Shown one piece after another: positions 7,710 to 15,547 of a DNA stretch of 22,827 nt. The stretch lies in NCBI GenBank assembly GCA_002385485.1, contig DGDP01000147.1, positions 4,812 through 27,638 of the forward strand, given 5' to 3'. Source of the DNA: Acetomicrobium sp. UBA3949. GTDB taxonomy: Bacteria; Synergistota; Synergistia; Synergistales; Acetomicrobiaceae. Positions within the stretch are counted from its first letter, which is position 1. Each line of letters opens with the position of its first letter. The notes below the pieces were generated by a model. That model was not told the origin of the DNA. It did no database searches and was given only the letters and a program-made list of their open reading frames with translations. The position numbers and the translations under genes were made by a program.

Positions 7710-9236
7710 TTACTGCAATAGCAAACAAGCAAGGCGCGCAGCTTGAGCGTTGCTGTCGGCCAGGACGACTCCTACGTCTTCTAGTATCTTTCTTTGACTT
7801 GAAGCGATTTGCGGATCAGCTTCCACTCCACAGACATACCCGACAAAAATAATTCTATCGCCAACTTCCCTTTTCACTTGCGATATAGCAGAGGCCAGTT
7901 GCTCAGCTGGACTTTCATGACATCCATAGCCAAGCACACAATCAAACAAGATAACACCAACCTCATTTTCTTTCGCCTCTTCAATCATCCTCTTAGCCCT
8001 AAAACTACTGTCCATCATCGGATGAAGGCGTCCTTGAGTAAATTCATCTTCGCCGTAATCAACCATGCAGTTGCCGATGCTTTTCAGGCTATCTGGCAAC
8101 TTGTATCGTTCGTCCAGAGGGGCGTTGCTATATATGGGACCTAACAACTTACTTGCGACCAGCTGAGCCTCATAGCATAAAGTCCCTCCAGAGTACAGGC
8201 CACGCAAATACCCTTTTCTTTTGCCAAAATGCGATGCCAATTCTTTCAAATGTTCATACTTCAGATTTAAATCCTTCCTTGCAAGATCAGGATCTGTGCC
8301 ATTGACTACGGCAGCAGTCACAGCAGCGGTCTCTTCAAGTTCCTTGCAGAAATATATAGGAGGACGGTCACCTTCTAGTTCTCCTCCAATGTAACCCAAA
8401 ACGGCAGGCTTATTTCCTGAAACTAATCGTTGGAATATCTTTTTTTCCACTTCGGGTGCTGGTGGCTTACCAACCATCACTATGACCTTGACATCATCGT
8501 TTTCCAAAAGAGCTTCAATGCCCATAAGCGACGTTATGCCACCTACCGCCTCTTTTACATCTCTTCCGCCAGTTCCGATAGCATGCAATACCCCAATACC
8601 GCGATGAGCCAGCTGAACATGCACCTCCTGCAAACCAGTACCTGCAGCCGCAACCATACCCACAGGCCCAAGGGGACAGGCATTTGCAAAACCCAATCCA
8701 ATGCCTTTGACCACAGCCGTACCACAATCAGGCCCCATGACCAATAAGCCCCTCTCCTTGGCTATCTTCTTTAGTTCGATTTCCTTTTCCAACGACACGT
8801 TATCAGAATACAACATAACGTGCAAACCCTTGTTGAGGCATTCCATTGCTTCATCGCCGGCATACTGACCAGCGATCGATATCAAGGCAAGGTTTGCTTC
8901 CGGTAACATCGAAAGGGCACCGTTTAAGCTCTTTGGGAAATATTGCTGACTTATCTCAGTGGTCTTCCATGGCGGATTGCTCAAATATTCCTTAGCTTTT
9001 GCGATAATTCCGTCGATAATCTCTTCGTTCGCTTTCACAGCAATCACTAAATCTGACGGGCGTAAATCCAGCCCTGATAGGTCAAAACCGGCAGCAGACA
9101 TTATTTTTATATTAGCCTCTGTGGCCATGTTCAGAGTAGCATCGATAACGCCATCGATCTTCGTCAATTCCTGAGCCACGCGCATTAAACTGACGCTATC
9201 ATAATATACACCGCGCACTACTTCCACCCGTTGCAT
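7710..9236 (-). CDS. allF: AllF/FdrA-type subunit of oxamate carbamoyltransferase
   Basis: This 508-residue protein resembles FdrA, now AllF. It has the fold of the succinyl-CoA synthetase alpha chain: a Rossmann-like part (ALISIAGQYAGDEAMECLNK), then GLLVMGPDCGTAV, VGMVAAAGTGLQEV and IGTGGRDVKEAVGG, and further on KVIVMVGKPPAPEVEKK. With AllG and AllH it forms carbamoyl phosphate from a ureido acid, with no CoA chemistry shown for the E. coli enzyme. E. coli FdrA is about 555 residues from memory, so this protein is some 45 residues shorter; the small gene directly downstream may supply the missing C-terminal piece. The ATG has AGGAGG 10 bases upstream. It follows allH by 14 bases. Confidence 0.88.
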   Translation of the reverse strand: MQRVEVVRGVYYDSVSLMRVAQELTKIDGVIDATLNMATEANIKIMSAAGFDLSGLDLRPSDLVIAVKANEEIIDGIIAKAKEYLSNPPWKTTEISQQYFPKSLNGALSMLPEANLALISIAGQYAGDEAMECLNKGLHVMLYSDNVSLEKEIELKKIAKERGLLVMGPDCGTAVVKGIGLGFANACPLGPVGMVAAAGTGLQEVHVQLAHRGIGVLHAIGTGGRDVKEAVGGITSLMGIEALLENDDVKVIVMVGKPPAPEVEKKIFQRLVSGNKPAVLGYIGGELEGDRPPIYFCKELEETAAVTAAVVNGTDPDLARKDLNLKYEHLKELASHFGKRKGYLRGLYSGGTLCYEAQLVASKLLGPIYSNAPLDERYKLPDSLKSIGNCMVDYGEDEFTQGRLHPMMDSSFRAKRMIEEAKENEVGVILFDCVLGYGCHESPAEQLASAISQVKREVGDRIIFVGYVCGVEADPQIASSQRKILEDVGVVLADSNAQAARLACLLLQ

Positions 9237-9250
9237 CTATTTTTCGCCTC

Positions 9251-9904
9251 CTAAGAAAAGCTGTTACATACTGAAACGGCATGAAAAAAACCAGATATCC
9301 AAGCTCTGCCAGACGTATGCCCCGTGGACATAAGTTCATTTAAAGCATCCTCTACTTCGCCATCAGCCCCCCTTGACAATGCCTCCAGCAATTTCTTCGA
9401 CCTATACCAGGTGAGACCACAGGCCGCATCGTACAACATACAACTTGAAAACCAAGTTGTCCTGCTTTCGAGGTTTCGGAATGATATAACATTCTCAAAA
9501 TTATGCCCCATCCACCTCAATGCTATATGCATTCCTGTCAAAAAATCATCCCCTGCCGGAGTGCTGCCGGGCCCAAGGCCCACTAGGGCATCATAACCAT
9601 CGTTATCAAGAGTAAACAACAAAACTTCGAGTTCGTCATCCAACAACATATACCATTCTCTAAACAATGCATCCCATCTCCTGGGTATGCTGCTAGCTTG
9701 TGGTATATTGGGGTCATATATGACTGGCACTTTTAAGTTTTTACTGTCAATCAACAAATTATCGGCAACGTCATCAAGGGAATCAACCAGCAAACTGCGT
9801 GGCCCCATATCTTTGTAATCCAACACCAAAGAAAATCGCCAACCATCTAATATCAGGTTACATGTCTTTTTGTAACGTTCCTTAAGGTGAAAATCTCCTC
9901 GCAA
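9251..9904 (-). CDS. allH: AllH/YlbF-type DUF2877 protein, oxamate carbamoyltransferase component
   Basis: This is a protein of about 217 residues with the two DUF2877 hallmarks: GLGPGSTPAGDD (109-120) and GHTSG (195-199), the same blocks seen in E. coli YlbF/AllH. That protein completes the AllFGH oxamate carbamoyltransferase. The start is unusual. The listed TTG (9904) has no ribosome site directly before it, whereas a strong GGAGGAAGGAG lies at the end of the upstream CoA-transferase gene. In this frame, 4 bases beyond it, is a CTG (9934) that overlaps the stop codon of that gene. Starting there would add 10 residues and couple the two genes. E. coli AllH is longer (about 270), so an N-terminal extension is reasonable. 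Confidence 0.83.
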   Translation of the reverse strand: MRGDFHLKERYKKTCNLILDGWRFSLVLDYKDMGPRSLLVDSLDDVADNLLIDSKNLKVPVIYDPNIPQASSIPRRWDALFREWYMLLDDELEVLLFTLDNDGYDALVGLGPGSTPAGDDFLTGMHIALRWMGHNFENVISFRNLESRTTWFSSCMLYDAACGLTWYRSKKLLEALSRGADGEVEDALNELMSTGHTSGRAWISGFFHAVSVCNSFS

Positions 9905-9930
9905 CCCCCAATCAGAGCTTTTGCCTAAGA

Positions 9931-11121
9931 TCAGATTACTCCTTCCTCCTCCAATGCATTAACATCATCTGGTGTCATGCCAAGGTACTCCGTCAGCACC
10001 TCTTCATTGTGTTGGCCAAGTACCGGAGCCGGAGACTTAATCTTCCCGGGAGTCATTGAGAGCTTAATGGGGATCCCGGGCAATGTAAAGTTGCCAGCTA
10101 CGGGATGAACCACGTTAACAATCATGTCCCTGGCAAGCACATGGGGATCTTTGACCACATCAGCTATATTGCTTATCTTTCCGGCAGGTATGCCTGCATC
10201 GTCAAACTCCTTCAACCACTTTTCAGTAGGGCATTCGATGAATGCTTCTTGAAGCAGAGGCTCTAGATCCGCCCAATTGGCCACCCTGTCAGCATTGGTC
10301 TTAAAACGAGCATCTTCGTAAAGGTGAGGCCTATTTAAAGCCACGCATAACCTTCTCCAAAGCTCATTGTTTCCACAAGCTATATTGATATGCCCATCCT
10401 GCGTCTTAAACGTGGCAAAGGGCGCGATGGAGGGGTGCCTATTGCCTATTGGTTCTGGGACAACGCCTGTGGCCACATATCTTGCTATGGCATTCTCCAA
10501 TATAGCCACCATACAATCTAGCATAGCTACATCTACGTATTGTCCCTTTCCGCTAGATTCTCTATGATGCAACGCAGCAAGTATGCCTATGGCGGTGAAC
10601 ACCCCAGCAAATATATCGGCAATTGAACTTCCAACCTTGGTAGGGGTGTTTTTATCCGGTCCCGTAATGCTCATTATGCCCCCTAATCCTTGGACGATCA
10701 GGTCGTAAGCCGGTTTTTCGCTCAAAGGGCCGTACTGTCCGAAACCAGAACATGACGCATATATGATGCGCGGATTTCGAGCTGCAAATTCCTCGTAAGA
10801 AAGGCCAAGCTTTTCCATGACACCTGGCTTGAAATTCTCGATCAATATATCTGCTTTTTCCCCTAACCTTAAAGCTATCTCCCTGCCTTTGGGGTTCTTT
10901 AGATCCAACGTAACGCTCTTTTTCCCCCTGTTTATGCTCATGAAGTAAGCACTCTCACCCTTTACGATGGGAGTATAGGCTCTAGAGTCATCACCTGTTT
11001 TGGGTCGCTCTATCTTGATAACCTCTGCTCCCAGGTCAGCCAAGATCATGGCGCAGAAGGGGCCAGCCAAGACGCGTGTAAAATCTAAAACTATTACACC
11101 TTCCAATGGGCCTGACAACAT
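9931..11121 (-). CDS. Class III (CaiB/BaiF, formyl-CoA transferase family) CoA-transferase
   Basis: This 396-residue protein moves CoA between carboxylic acids. Seen: the N-terminal PLEGVIVLDFTRVLAGPFC signature with AEVIKIERP, INRGKKSVTLDLK, and the segment GSSIADIFAG, in which Asp169 falls at the catalytic Asp position of formyl-CoA transferase. The C-terminal half has the usual linker (ATFKTQDGHINIACGNNELW) and small-domain features. The substrate cannot be read from sequence: oxalate, malonate or another dicarboxylate would fit an operon that generates an amide acid. No oxalyl-CoA or malonyl-CoA decarboxylase is present. The ATG has AGGAGG 5-6 bases before it and follows the nitrilase stop codon by 13 bases. 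The gene is probably in the operon driven by the promoter near 12100. Confidence 0.92.
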   Translation of the reverse strand: MLSGPLEGVIVLDFTRVLAGPFCAMILADLGAEVIKIERPKTGDDSRAYTPIVKGESAYFMSINRGKKSVTLDLKNPKGREIALRLGEKADILIENFKPGVMEKLGLSYEEFAARNPRIIYASCSGFGQYGPLSEKPAYDLIVQGLGGIMSITGPDKNTPTKVGSSIADIFAGVFTAIGILAALHHRESSGKGQYVDVAMLDCMVAILENAIARYVATGVVPEPIGNRHPSIAPFATFKTQDGHINIACGNNELWRRLCVALNRPHLYEDARFKTNADRVANWADLEPLLQEAFIECPTEKWLKEFDDAGIPAGKISNIADVVKDPHVLARDMIVNVVHPVAGNFTLPGIPIKLSMTPGKIKSPAPVLGQHNEEVLTEYLGMTPDDVNALEEEGVI

Positions 11122-11134
11122 TTACACCTCCTGT

Positions 11135-12025
11135 TTATCTATAGCTGTAAGGAATCCTCTTTGCAGGTTCAAAGGCACATTTGCCCTTTTGCAAAATGCC
11201 CCTGTATGCCTCAAGATTTCTATCTTCGATATGATCAAAATACTGTGGCGAGGAACTGTTGGGCGTTATGGTAGATATGGGGTTCGGATCTAACGTCGCC
11301 CATATGAACTCATCAGAACACCTGGCCTGGGCAAGTTTCATACCACTTGGATGGACTATCATAGAGCTCCCAAAATATTGAGCACCGGATGCATCAAAAC
11401 CTACACTGTTCGTGGCAATTACATAAACGTGATTATCGTAGGCTCTCGCCTTGTTCGTCAGCTCCCACTGGTCGAAGGTGCGCAGGAAAGCAGAAGGCCT
11501 GCAGATTACTTCGGCGCCCATTAGGGCAGTAACCCTAGACAGCTCGGGGAAATCGCCGTCGTAGCATATTATTATCCCAATCTTTCCAAGGGGAGTCTCA
11601 ACACAACATGGCTCATTCCCTGGGGTAGTCCAACCGCCCCCTTCCAATCTTTCTGAAGGAAAGGGATGGGTCTTTCTATAAACTCCCATAACACCATCAG
11701 GACCTATTAAAGCTGCACTGTTATATATAACTCCCTCTTTGTCTCCGCGTTCATAGGTAGGGAAAACTATATATGTGCCAAGCTCCTGTGCCCACCTTGT
11801 TGCCTCATCCGTAAATTTCCCAGGTATAGCATCTACAACATTCCAAAGGGCTCCAACACCTCCAGCAGGGGAAAAACCCGTGGTAACCGATTCAGGTAAT
11901 ACAATAAGATCGGCAAGCGAACTCTCATGACACCTATACACCCAATCTTTGGCTATCTTCATGTTTTCTTCTGCATCCATAGGTTTAACAGCAAACTGCA
12001 CCGAAGCAGCAACAAAACGCTTCAT
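11135..12025 (-). CDS. Nitrilase-superfamily carbon-nitrogen hydrolase (amidase)
   Basis: This 296-residue protein shows the Glu-Lys-Cys triad of the superfamily: Glu45 in LPESVTTG, Lys118 in YRKTHPF and Cys154 in IIICYDGDFPE. The family hydrolyses linear amides and N-carbamoyl compounds with release of ammonia, in the cytoplasm. Given its operon partners, an amide acid such as oxamate or malonamate, or a ureido acid, is the likely substrate; this is inference. The frame opens at an ATG at 12049, but I chose ATG 12025 because AGGAGAGAGG lies 8 bases upstream of it, while the earlier ATG has no usable site. It is the first gene of the leftward operon, about 60 bases from the promoter. N-carbamoyl-D-amino acid hydrolase or aliphatic amidase activity cannot be excluded. 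Confidence 0.88.
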   Translation of the reverse strand: MKRFVAASVQFAVKPMDAEENMKIAKDWVYRCHESSLADLIVLPESVTTGFSPAGGVGALWNVVDAIPGKFTDEATRWAQELGTYIVFPTYERGDKEGVIYNSAALIGPDGVMGVYRKTHPFPSERLEGGGWTTPGNEPCCVETPLGKIGIIICYDGDFPELSRVTALMGAEVICRPSAFLRTFDQWELTNKARAYDNHVYVIATNSVGFDASGAQYFGSSMIVHPSGMKLAQARCSDEFIWATLDPNPISTITPNSSSPQYFDHIEDRNLEAYRGILQKGKCAFEPAKRIPYSYR

Positions 12026-12085
12026 CGCAACTACCTCTCTCCTTGGCATTCCTGATAAATTATGGAAGATTAATTAATATAATAC

Positions 12086-12113
12086 AATATAATCCTCATT
12101 TATGACATGTCAA
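12086..12113 (-). promoter_or_regulatory. Sigma70-type promoter of the leftward catabolic operon
   Basis: On the minus strand a perfect TTGACA (12108-12113) is followed after 16 bases by TATATT (12086-12091), which differs from consensus by one base. Transcription would begin near 12080, giving a leader of about 55 bases before the nitrilase ATG. The -35 box lies inside a palindrome, so binding there would block or modulate the promoter. Confidence 0.7.
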
Positions 12114-12133
12114 CTAGTAACATATGTTATAAT
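12103..12133. promoter_or_regulatory. Tandem palindromes in the divergent pucR/catabolic promoter region
   Basis: TGACATGTCA (12103-12112) and TAACATATGTTA (12118-12129) are both perfect palindromes, separated by 5 bases. Their centres are 16 bases apart, roughly one and a half helical turns. The left one covers the -35 box of the leftward operon. The right one runs into TATAAT (12128-12133), a good -10 box for pucR that has only a weak -35. They are the natural candidates for binding of PucR, giving joint control and autoregulation. This is inferred from position and symmetry; they do not match the known B. subtilis PucR box as I remember it. Confidence 0.6.
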
Positions 12134-12175
12134 TAATTTCGATTACTATATGACACCATCAAAGAAGGCGGTGAC

Positions 12176-13729
12176 ATGTTGCAGGTTGCCGATTTACTTA
12201 ATAAAAATATGTTTCCAGACTTTAGAGTCGCTGCCGGCAGCAAAGGGTTGATCAGAGAGATCACCTCAGTATCCGTGCTTGATGCCCCAGATGTCGACAG
12301 GTGGATGAGAGGTGGAGAGTTTCTCATTGGCAGCGGCTATATCTTTAAGGACGATCCAACGGAGTTTACATACTTTTTGGATAGAGTAGCAACAAAGGAC
12401 ATTGCTGCCGTCGGAATAAAGCTTGACAGGTTTTATCATACCTTGCCATCTGGAATCATCGATCAGGCGAACAGTTTAAATTTACCACTTATAGAAATTC
12501 CGATAGACTATAGGTGGACTGACATCATCGAAACCGTCACATTATATCTTTTAAACGAAAAAAACAAGGACGTCTTGCGTCAAGATATAGAGGTCGTCCA
12601 GTCATTACAAATGTTAAACAATGAAGAAGACATTAAAAACCTCATAGCACTGATTGCCAAAGACCTGGAAAGGGATATGGTGGTAAAAGCACCGTGTATT
12701 CATATCTTCAATCACTTTGCAAACAACGACAAAGAGAGCGACAACGGAGCATATTTAAATGTCTTCGATACACCTTCCTTAGAAGAGAGGCCTCTTCCCA
12801 AAAAAGGAATAATATTGGCCAATCTTTCGCTTAAAATGTTAGACAAGCCAAGGTGGGTTGCTTGTTACCGTATCGATGGAGAACCAAATGTAGAGGTTGC
12901 ACTAATCCTAAAAGACAACGAACACTATCCATCCATCAGGCAAAACAACTCGATGTGGCGTATAGTGTCTTTGCTCAGGCTTGCCCAATTGGATGCTGTC
13001 CTTACTTTAAACCAACATGATATAGAAAAAGAACGCTTCTTAGAAAGTTTATGTTTGGGTTTATATAATGACTTAGAGATTATAATGCATAAAGCAAACG
13101 AAATGAAACTTATATTACCAAGTAAGGCTTTTGTCATGATGGCTACTCCAGTAAATGATAAGTCTACCACTAAAGAGCAATGGAAACCTCAAGGTTCCTT
13201 GAGTTACAGGTTGGGAAACATATGGGTAACTATACATTCACACAAAGATAGAACTTTTGACTGGACTACAACAGCAAAGATCAATAATTATTGGATATCT
13301 CTAGGACAGAATGTTGAATCGTTGTTAAATTTGAACAAATCTTACCTCCAAGCCAAACAAACGTTAAACTGGATCAAAGAGTTTAAATGTGAGCCAGGGG
13401 CGTACCAACATGGAGATTTATCGCTTCATGCATTGCTTGCAAATTTGGACAGCATTCCCGAGGCAAAAGAGCTACATCAAAGATACTGGATGCCTTTGAT
13501 GGAAGTGAAGGCGCGCTCAAAAAATACCATATCACTGGATATAGTTGCAAAAACGTTGATACAGGTGGATTTTAATGTAAAGGAAATGGCAAAAATACTA
13601 CATATTCACTATAATACTGCTCGTAAATACGTAAAAGAAATAGAACATATACTAAACATAAAGATGGATAGCAGAGAGCATAAAATCGGACTAGAACTTG
13701 CCTACTATATTGACAGCCATAAGAAATAA
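12176..13729 (+). CDS. pucR: PucR-family transcriptional regulator
   Basis: This 517-residue regulator has the PucR layout. The N-terminal PucR domain (about residues 1-125, starting MLQVADLLNKNMFPDFRV and containing VLDAPDVDRWMRGGEFLIGSGY) is thought to sense a metabolite. A divergent middle GGDEF-like region follows. The C-terminal PucR-type helix-turn-helix spans about 455-515, with recognition segment NVKEMAKILHIHYNTARKYV. B. subtilis PucR governs purine catabolism genes. This gene is divergent from the left operon and convergent with the right one, so it is well placed to control both, but the sensed compound is unknown. The start is ATG 12176, preceded by AAGGCGGTGA. It is the only clear plus-strand gene here. 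Confidence 0.92.
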   Translation: MLQVADLLNKNMFPDFRVAAGSKGLIREITSVSVLDAPDVDRWMRGGEFLIGSGYIFKDDPTEFTYFLDRVATKDIAAVGIKLDRFYHTLPSGIIDQANSLNLPLIEIPIDYRWTDIIETVTLYLLNEKNKDVLRQDIEVVQSLQMLNNEEDIKNLIALIAKDLERDMVVKAPCIHIFNHFANNDKESDNGAYLNVFDTPSLEERPLPKKGIILANLSLKMLDKPRWVACYRIDGEPNVEVALILKDNEHYPSIRQNNSMWRIVSLLRLAQLDAVLTLNQHDIEKERFLESLCLGLYNDLEIIMHKANEMKLILPSKAFVMMATPVNDKSTTKEQWKPQGSLSYRLGNIWVTIHSHKDRTFDWTTTAKINNYWISLGQNVESLLNLNKSYLQAKQTLNWIKEFKCEPGAYQHGDLSLHALLANLDSIPEAKELHQRYWMPLMEVKARSKNTISLDIVAKTLIQVDFNVKEMAKILHIHYNTARKYVKEIEHILNIKMDSREHKIGLELAYYIDSHKK

Positions 13730-13740
13730 TATATTAAAAC

Positions 13741-13803
13741 AACAATAATACCGACATCTACTCAAATATTATGAATCGAAGCAATGATGTCGGTATTATT
13801 GTT
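13741..13803. terminator. Bidirectional terminator between pucR and the amidohydrolase gene
   Basis: Positions 13741-13758 and 13786-13803 are perfectly complementary over 18 bp, around a 27-base loop. The core is ACCGACATC/GATGTCGGT, flanked by A/T-rich ends and followed by T-rich sequence in both directions. It lies between two convergent genes, so it probably ends both transcripts. Confidence 0.85.
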
Positions 13804-13842
13804 TAGTTTTATCGTAACAACTTACGCCCTCTTAGAACACGC

Positions 13843-15042
13843 TTATAGCGTGACATTTTTGCCATCTTTAATTACATAGCGCGGTCTTTCGTGTTCCCAT
13901 ATGGCTTCCCAAACTGTCCCTGCATTCAGGACAACCAAGTGGGCGGCCTTGCCCTCCTCTAATCCATAATCGTCGATCCCAAGCGCCTTAGCTGCTCGAG
14001 TAGTGATCATATCGTAAAGGACATTCATGTCATCAAAGGTAGTCATCCACAATAGATGGGCAGCCAAAAAGGCAACCTCAAGCATGTTATTTCTCCCGAA
14101 GGGATAGTAAGCATCCGCAATGTCGTCTTGTCCTAAGGCTACATTAACCCCCATTTGATATAATTCTTTAACTCTAGCATGGAGTGGCCCTGTATGTGGA
14201 TCGCTCACAACTCCAAGATCGGCCTTCCTTATCAAAGCTGAAACTTTTCTAAAATATGGTTCTGGATAAAGACACATCGCCCTTGCATGTTGAGCCGTAA
14301 CGCGTCCACTCCACCCCTCTTTAATAGTCTTGACGCATAACATCTCAAGCGTTTTCAAGGTTGGATCTCCAGCATCGTCAATCAACATTGATATATCTTT
14401 ATTATAACGCTTAGCTAACTCAAACATCTTATTGATATGCTCTATAGAATCATCATCAGTATACTCTATCCAGGGTATGCCGCCCACAACGTCAGCTCCG
14501 AGTTCCAAAGATTGCCTTACGTACTCTTCTGCGCCCGGGTCACGTATAACACCATCCTGCGGAAAGGCAACTACCTGAAGATCCAATGAATTTTGGAATT
14601 CTTCTTTTGCTTTTAAAAGAGCTTTTACGCCTTCAAGTTTGGCCTTCGTGTCTGTGTCGGCAAATGCCCTTATATGGGTATTTCCGTATTGGATTGCCCT
14701 CATACAAGCCTTTCTCACGTTATCGATAATCCACTTCTCATCGTATTTTTCCTTAACTCTGGCAGCCAACTCAATGGCTGTCATGGCTCCGCCCATAGAG
14801 CTTCCTTGATATTGCTTTAAGGCTTCATCGCCTATCATTGAAAGCGTATATACTTTACATAGATGCAGATGTCCGTTTACGAAGGATTCCGTCACCAGCC
14901 CGCCGTCTGCATTCAGCATCTCAACCGCATCGTTACCCAGGTTAGAACCTATTTTAACGATCTTACCGTTTTGTATGCCTATATCAACGATATCGCTATA
15001 ATTGCGGGTTCGTGCATTTTTAATTAAAATATCGTACCTCAT
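13843..15042 (-). CDS. Cytosine-deaminase-like amidohydrolase with an altered metal site
   Basis: This 399-residue protein is a member of the amidohydrolase superfamily close to cytosine deaminase (CodA) and AtzC. Seen: the first metal motif His58-Leu-His60, VVAFPQDG with Gln162 (matching CodA Gln156, a base-binding residue), ELGADVVGGIPWIEYT, TAQHARAM with His252 (CodA His246), and GQDD, where Asp306 and Asp307 match CodA Asp313 and Asp314. The CodA stretch HCDE, holding metal ligand His214 and the catalytic Glu217, reads SMLIDD here (218-223), so that histidine is absent and the Glu becomes Asp. The protein may use an unusual metal site, act on a different substrate, or be weakly active. 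The ATG has AAAGGAG 9 bases upstream. It is the last gene of the right operon, directly after the second molybdenum hydroxylase. Confidence 0.85.
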   Translation of the reverse strand: MRYDILIKNARTRNYSDIVDIGIQNGKIVKIGSNLGNDAVEMLNADGGLVTESFVNGHLHLCKVYTLSMIGDEALKQYQGSSMGGAMTAIELAARVKEKYDEKWIIDNVRKACMRAIQYGNTHIRAFADTDTKAKLEGVKALLKAKEEFQNSLDLQVVAFPQDGVIRDPGAEEYVRQSLELGADVVGGIPWIEYTDDDSIEHINKMFELAKRYNKDISMLIDDAGDPTLKTLEMLCVKTIKEGWSGRVTAQHARAMCLYPEPYFRKVSALIRKADLGVVSDPHTGPLHARVKELYQMGVNVALGQDDIADAYYPFGRNNMLEVAFLAAHLLWMTTFDDMNVLYDMITTRAAKALGIDDYGLEEGKAAHLVVLNAGTVWEAIWEHERPRYVIKDGKNVTL

Positions 15043-15062
15043 CTAATCATGCTCCTTTTTAG

Positions 15063-15539
15063 TTAAACTAATGTCTTTAATTCTTTCTGCGCGAGCAGCG
15101 CAGCTTCCAATATGCTTTCATAACCAGTGCATCGACAGATGTGTTTTCCCAGTGCGTCTTTTATGGAGGTTTCATCGGCATCAGGATTTTTAGAGAACAG
15201 CGCATACAACCGCATTATTAAGCCCGGGGTACAGAAACCGCACTGAACTGCCCCAGCTTTTATAAAGGCTTCCTGAATGGGATGCAGTTGCCCTTCCTTT
15301 GCCAATCCCTCTATAGTTAAGATCTCACTACTCTCTGCCTTCTCAGCCAGCACAGTACAACTGGTTACAGGTTCTCCATTCATTATTACAGTACACGCAC
15401 CGCATTGACCGACTCCACATCCAACTTTTGTTCCCGTCAGCCCAAACTGGTCTCTTAAAACATCTACGAGCATTACCCGACCATCTGGTATATAGGCAAC
15501 CATTTTATCTCCGTTTACAGTCATATTTATTAGTTTCAT
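15063..15539 (-). CDS. 2Fe-2S subunit of a molybdenum hydroxylase (set 2)
   Basis: This 158-residue paralogue of the set 1 iron-sulfur subunit keeps all eight cluster cysteines: Cys41, Cys46, Cys49 and Cys61 (GCGVGQCGAC) for the first [2Fe-2S] cluster, and Cys100, Cys103, Cys135 and Cys137 (QCGFCTPG and ICRCTGY) for the second. It passes electrons from the Mo subunit encoded directly upstream. GAAAGGAG, at the end of the Mo subunit gene, lies 11 bases before the ATG. No FAD subunit gene follows: the next gene is the amidohydrolase. Confidence 0.92.
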   Translation of the reverse strand: MKLINMTVNGDKMVAYIPDGRVMLVDVLRDQFGLTGTKVGCGVGQCGACTVIMNGEPVTSCTVLAEKAESSEILTIEGLAKEGQLHPIQEAFIKAGAVQCGFCTPGLIMRLYALFSKNPDADETSIKDALGKHICRCTGYESILEAALLAQKELKTLV

Positions 15540-15547
15540 AGGTTAAT

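Noticed and set aside
12925..13170. Minus-strand open frame inside pucR
   Set aside because: It is a shadow of the pucR coding sequence, with no promoter, ribosome site or recognisable motif.
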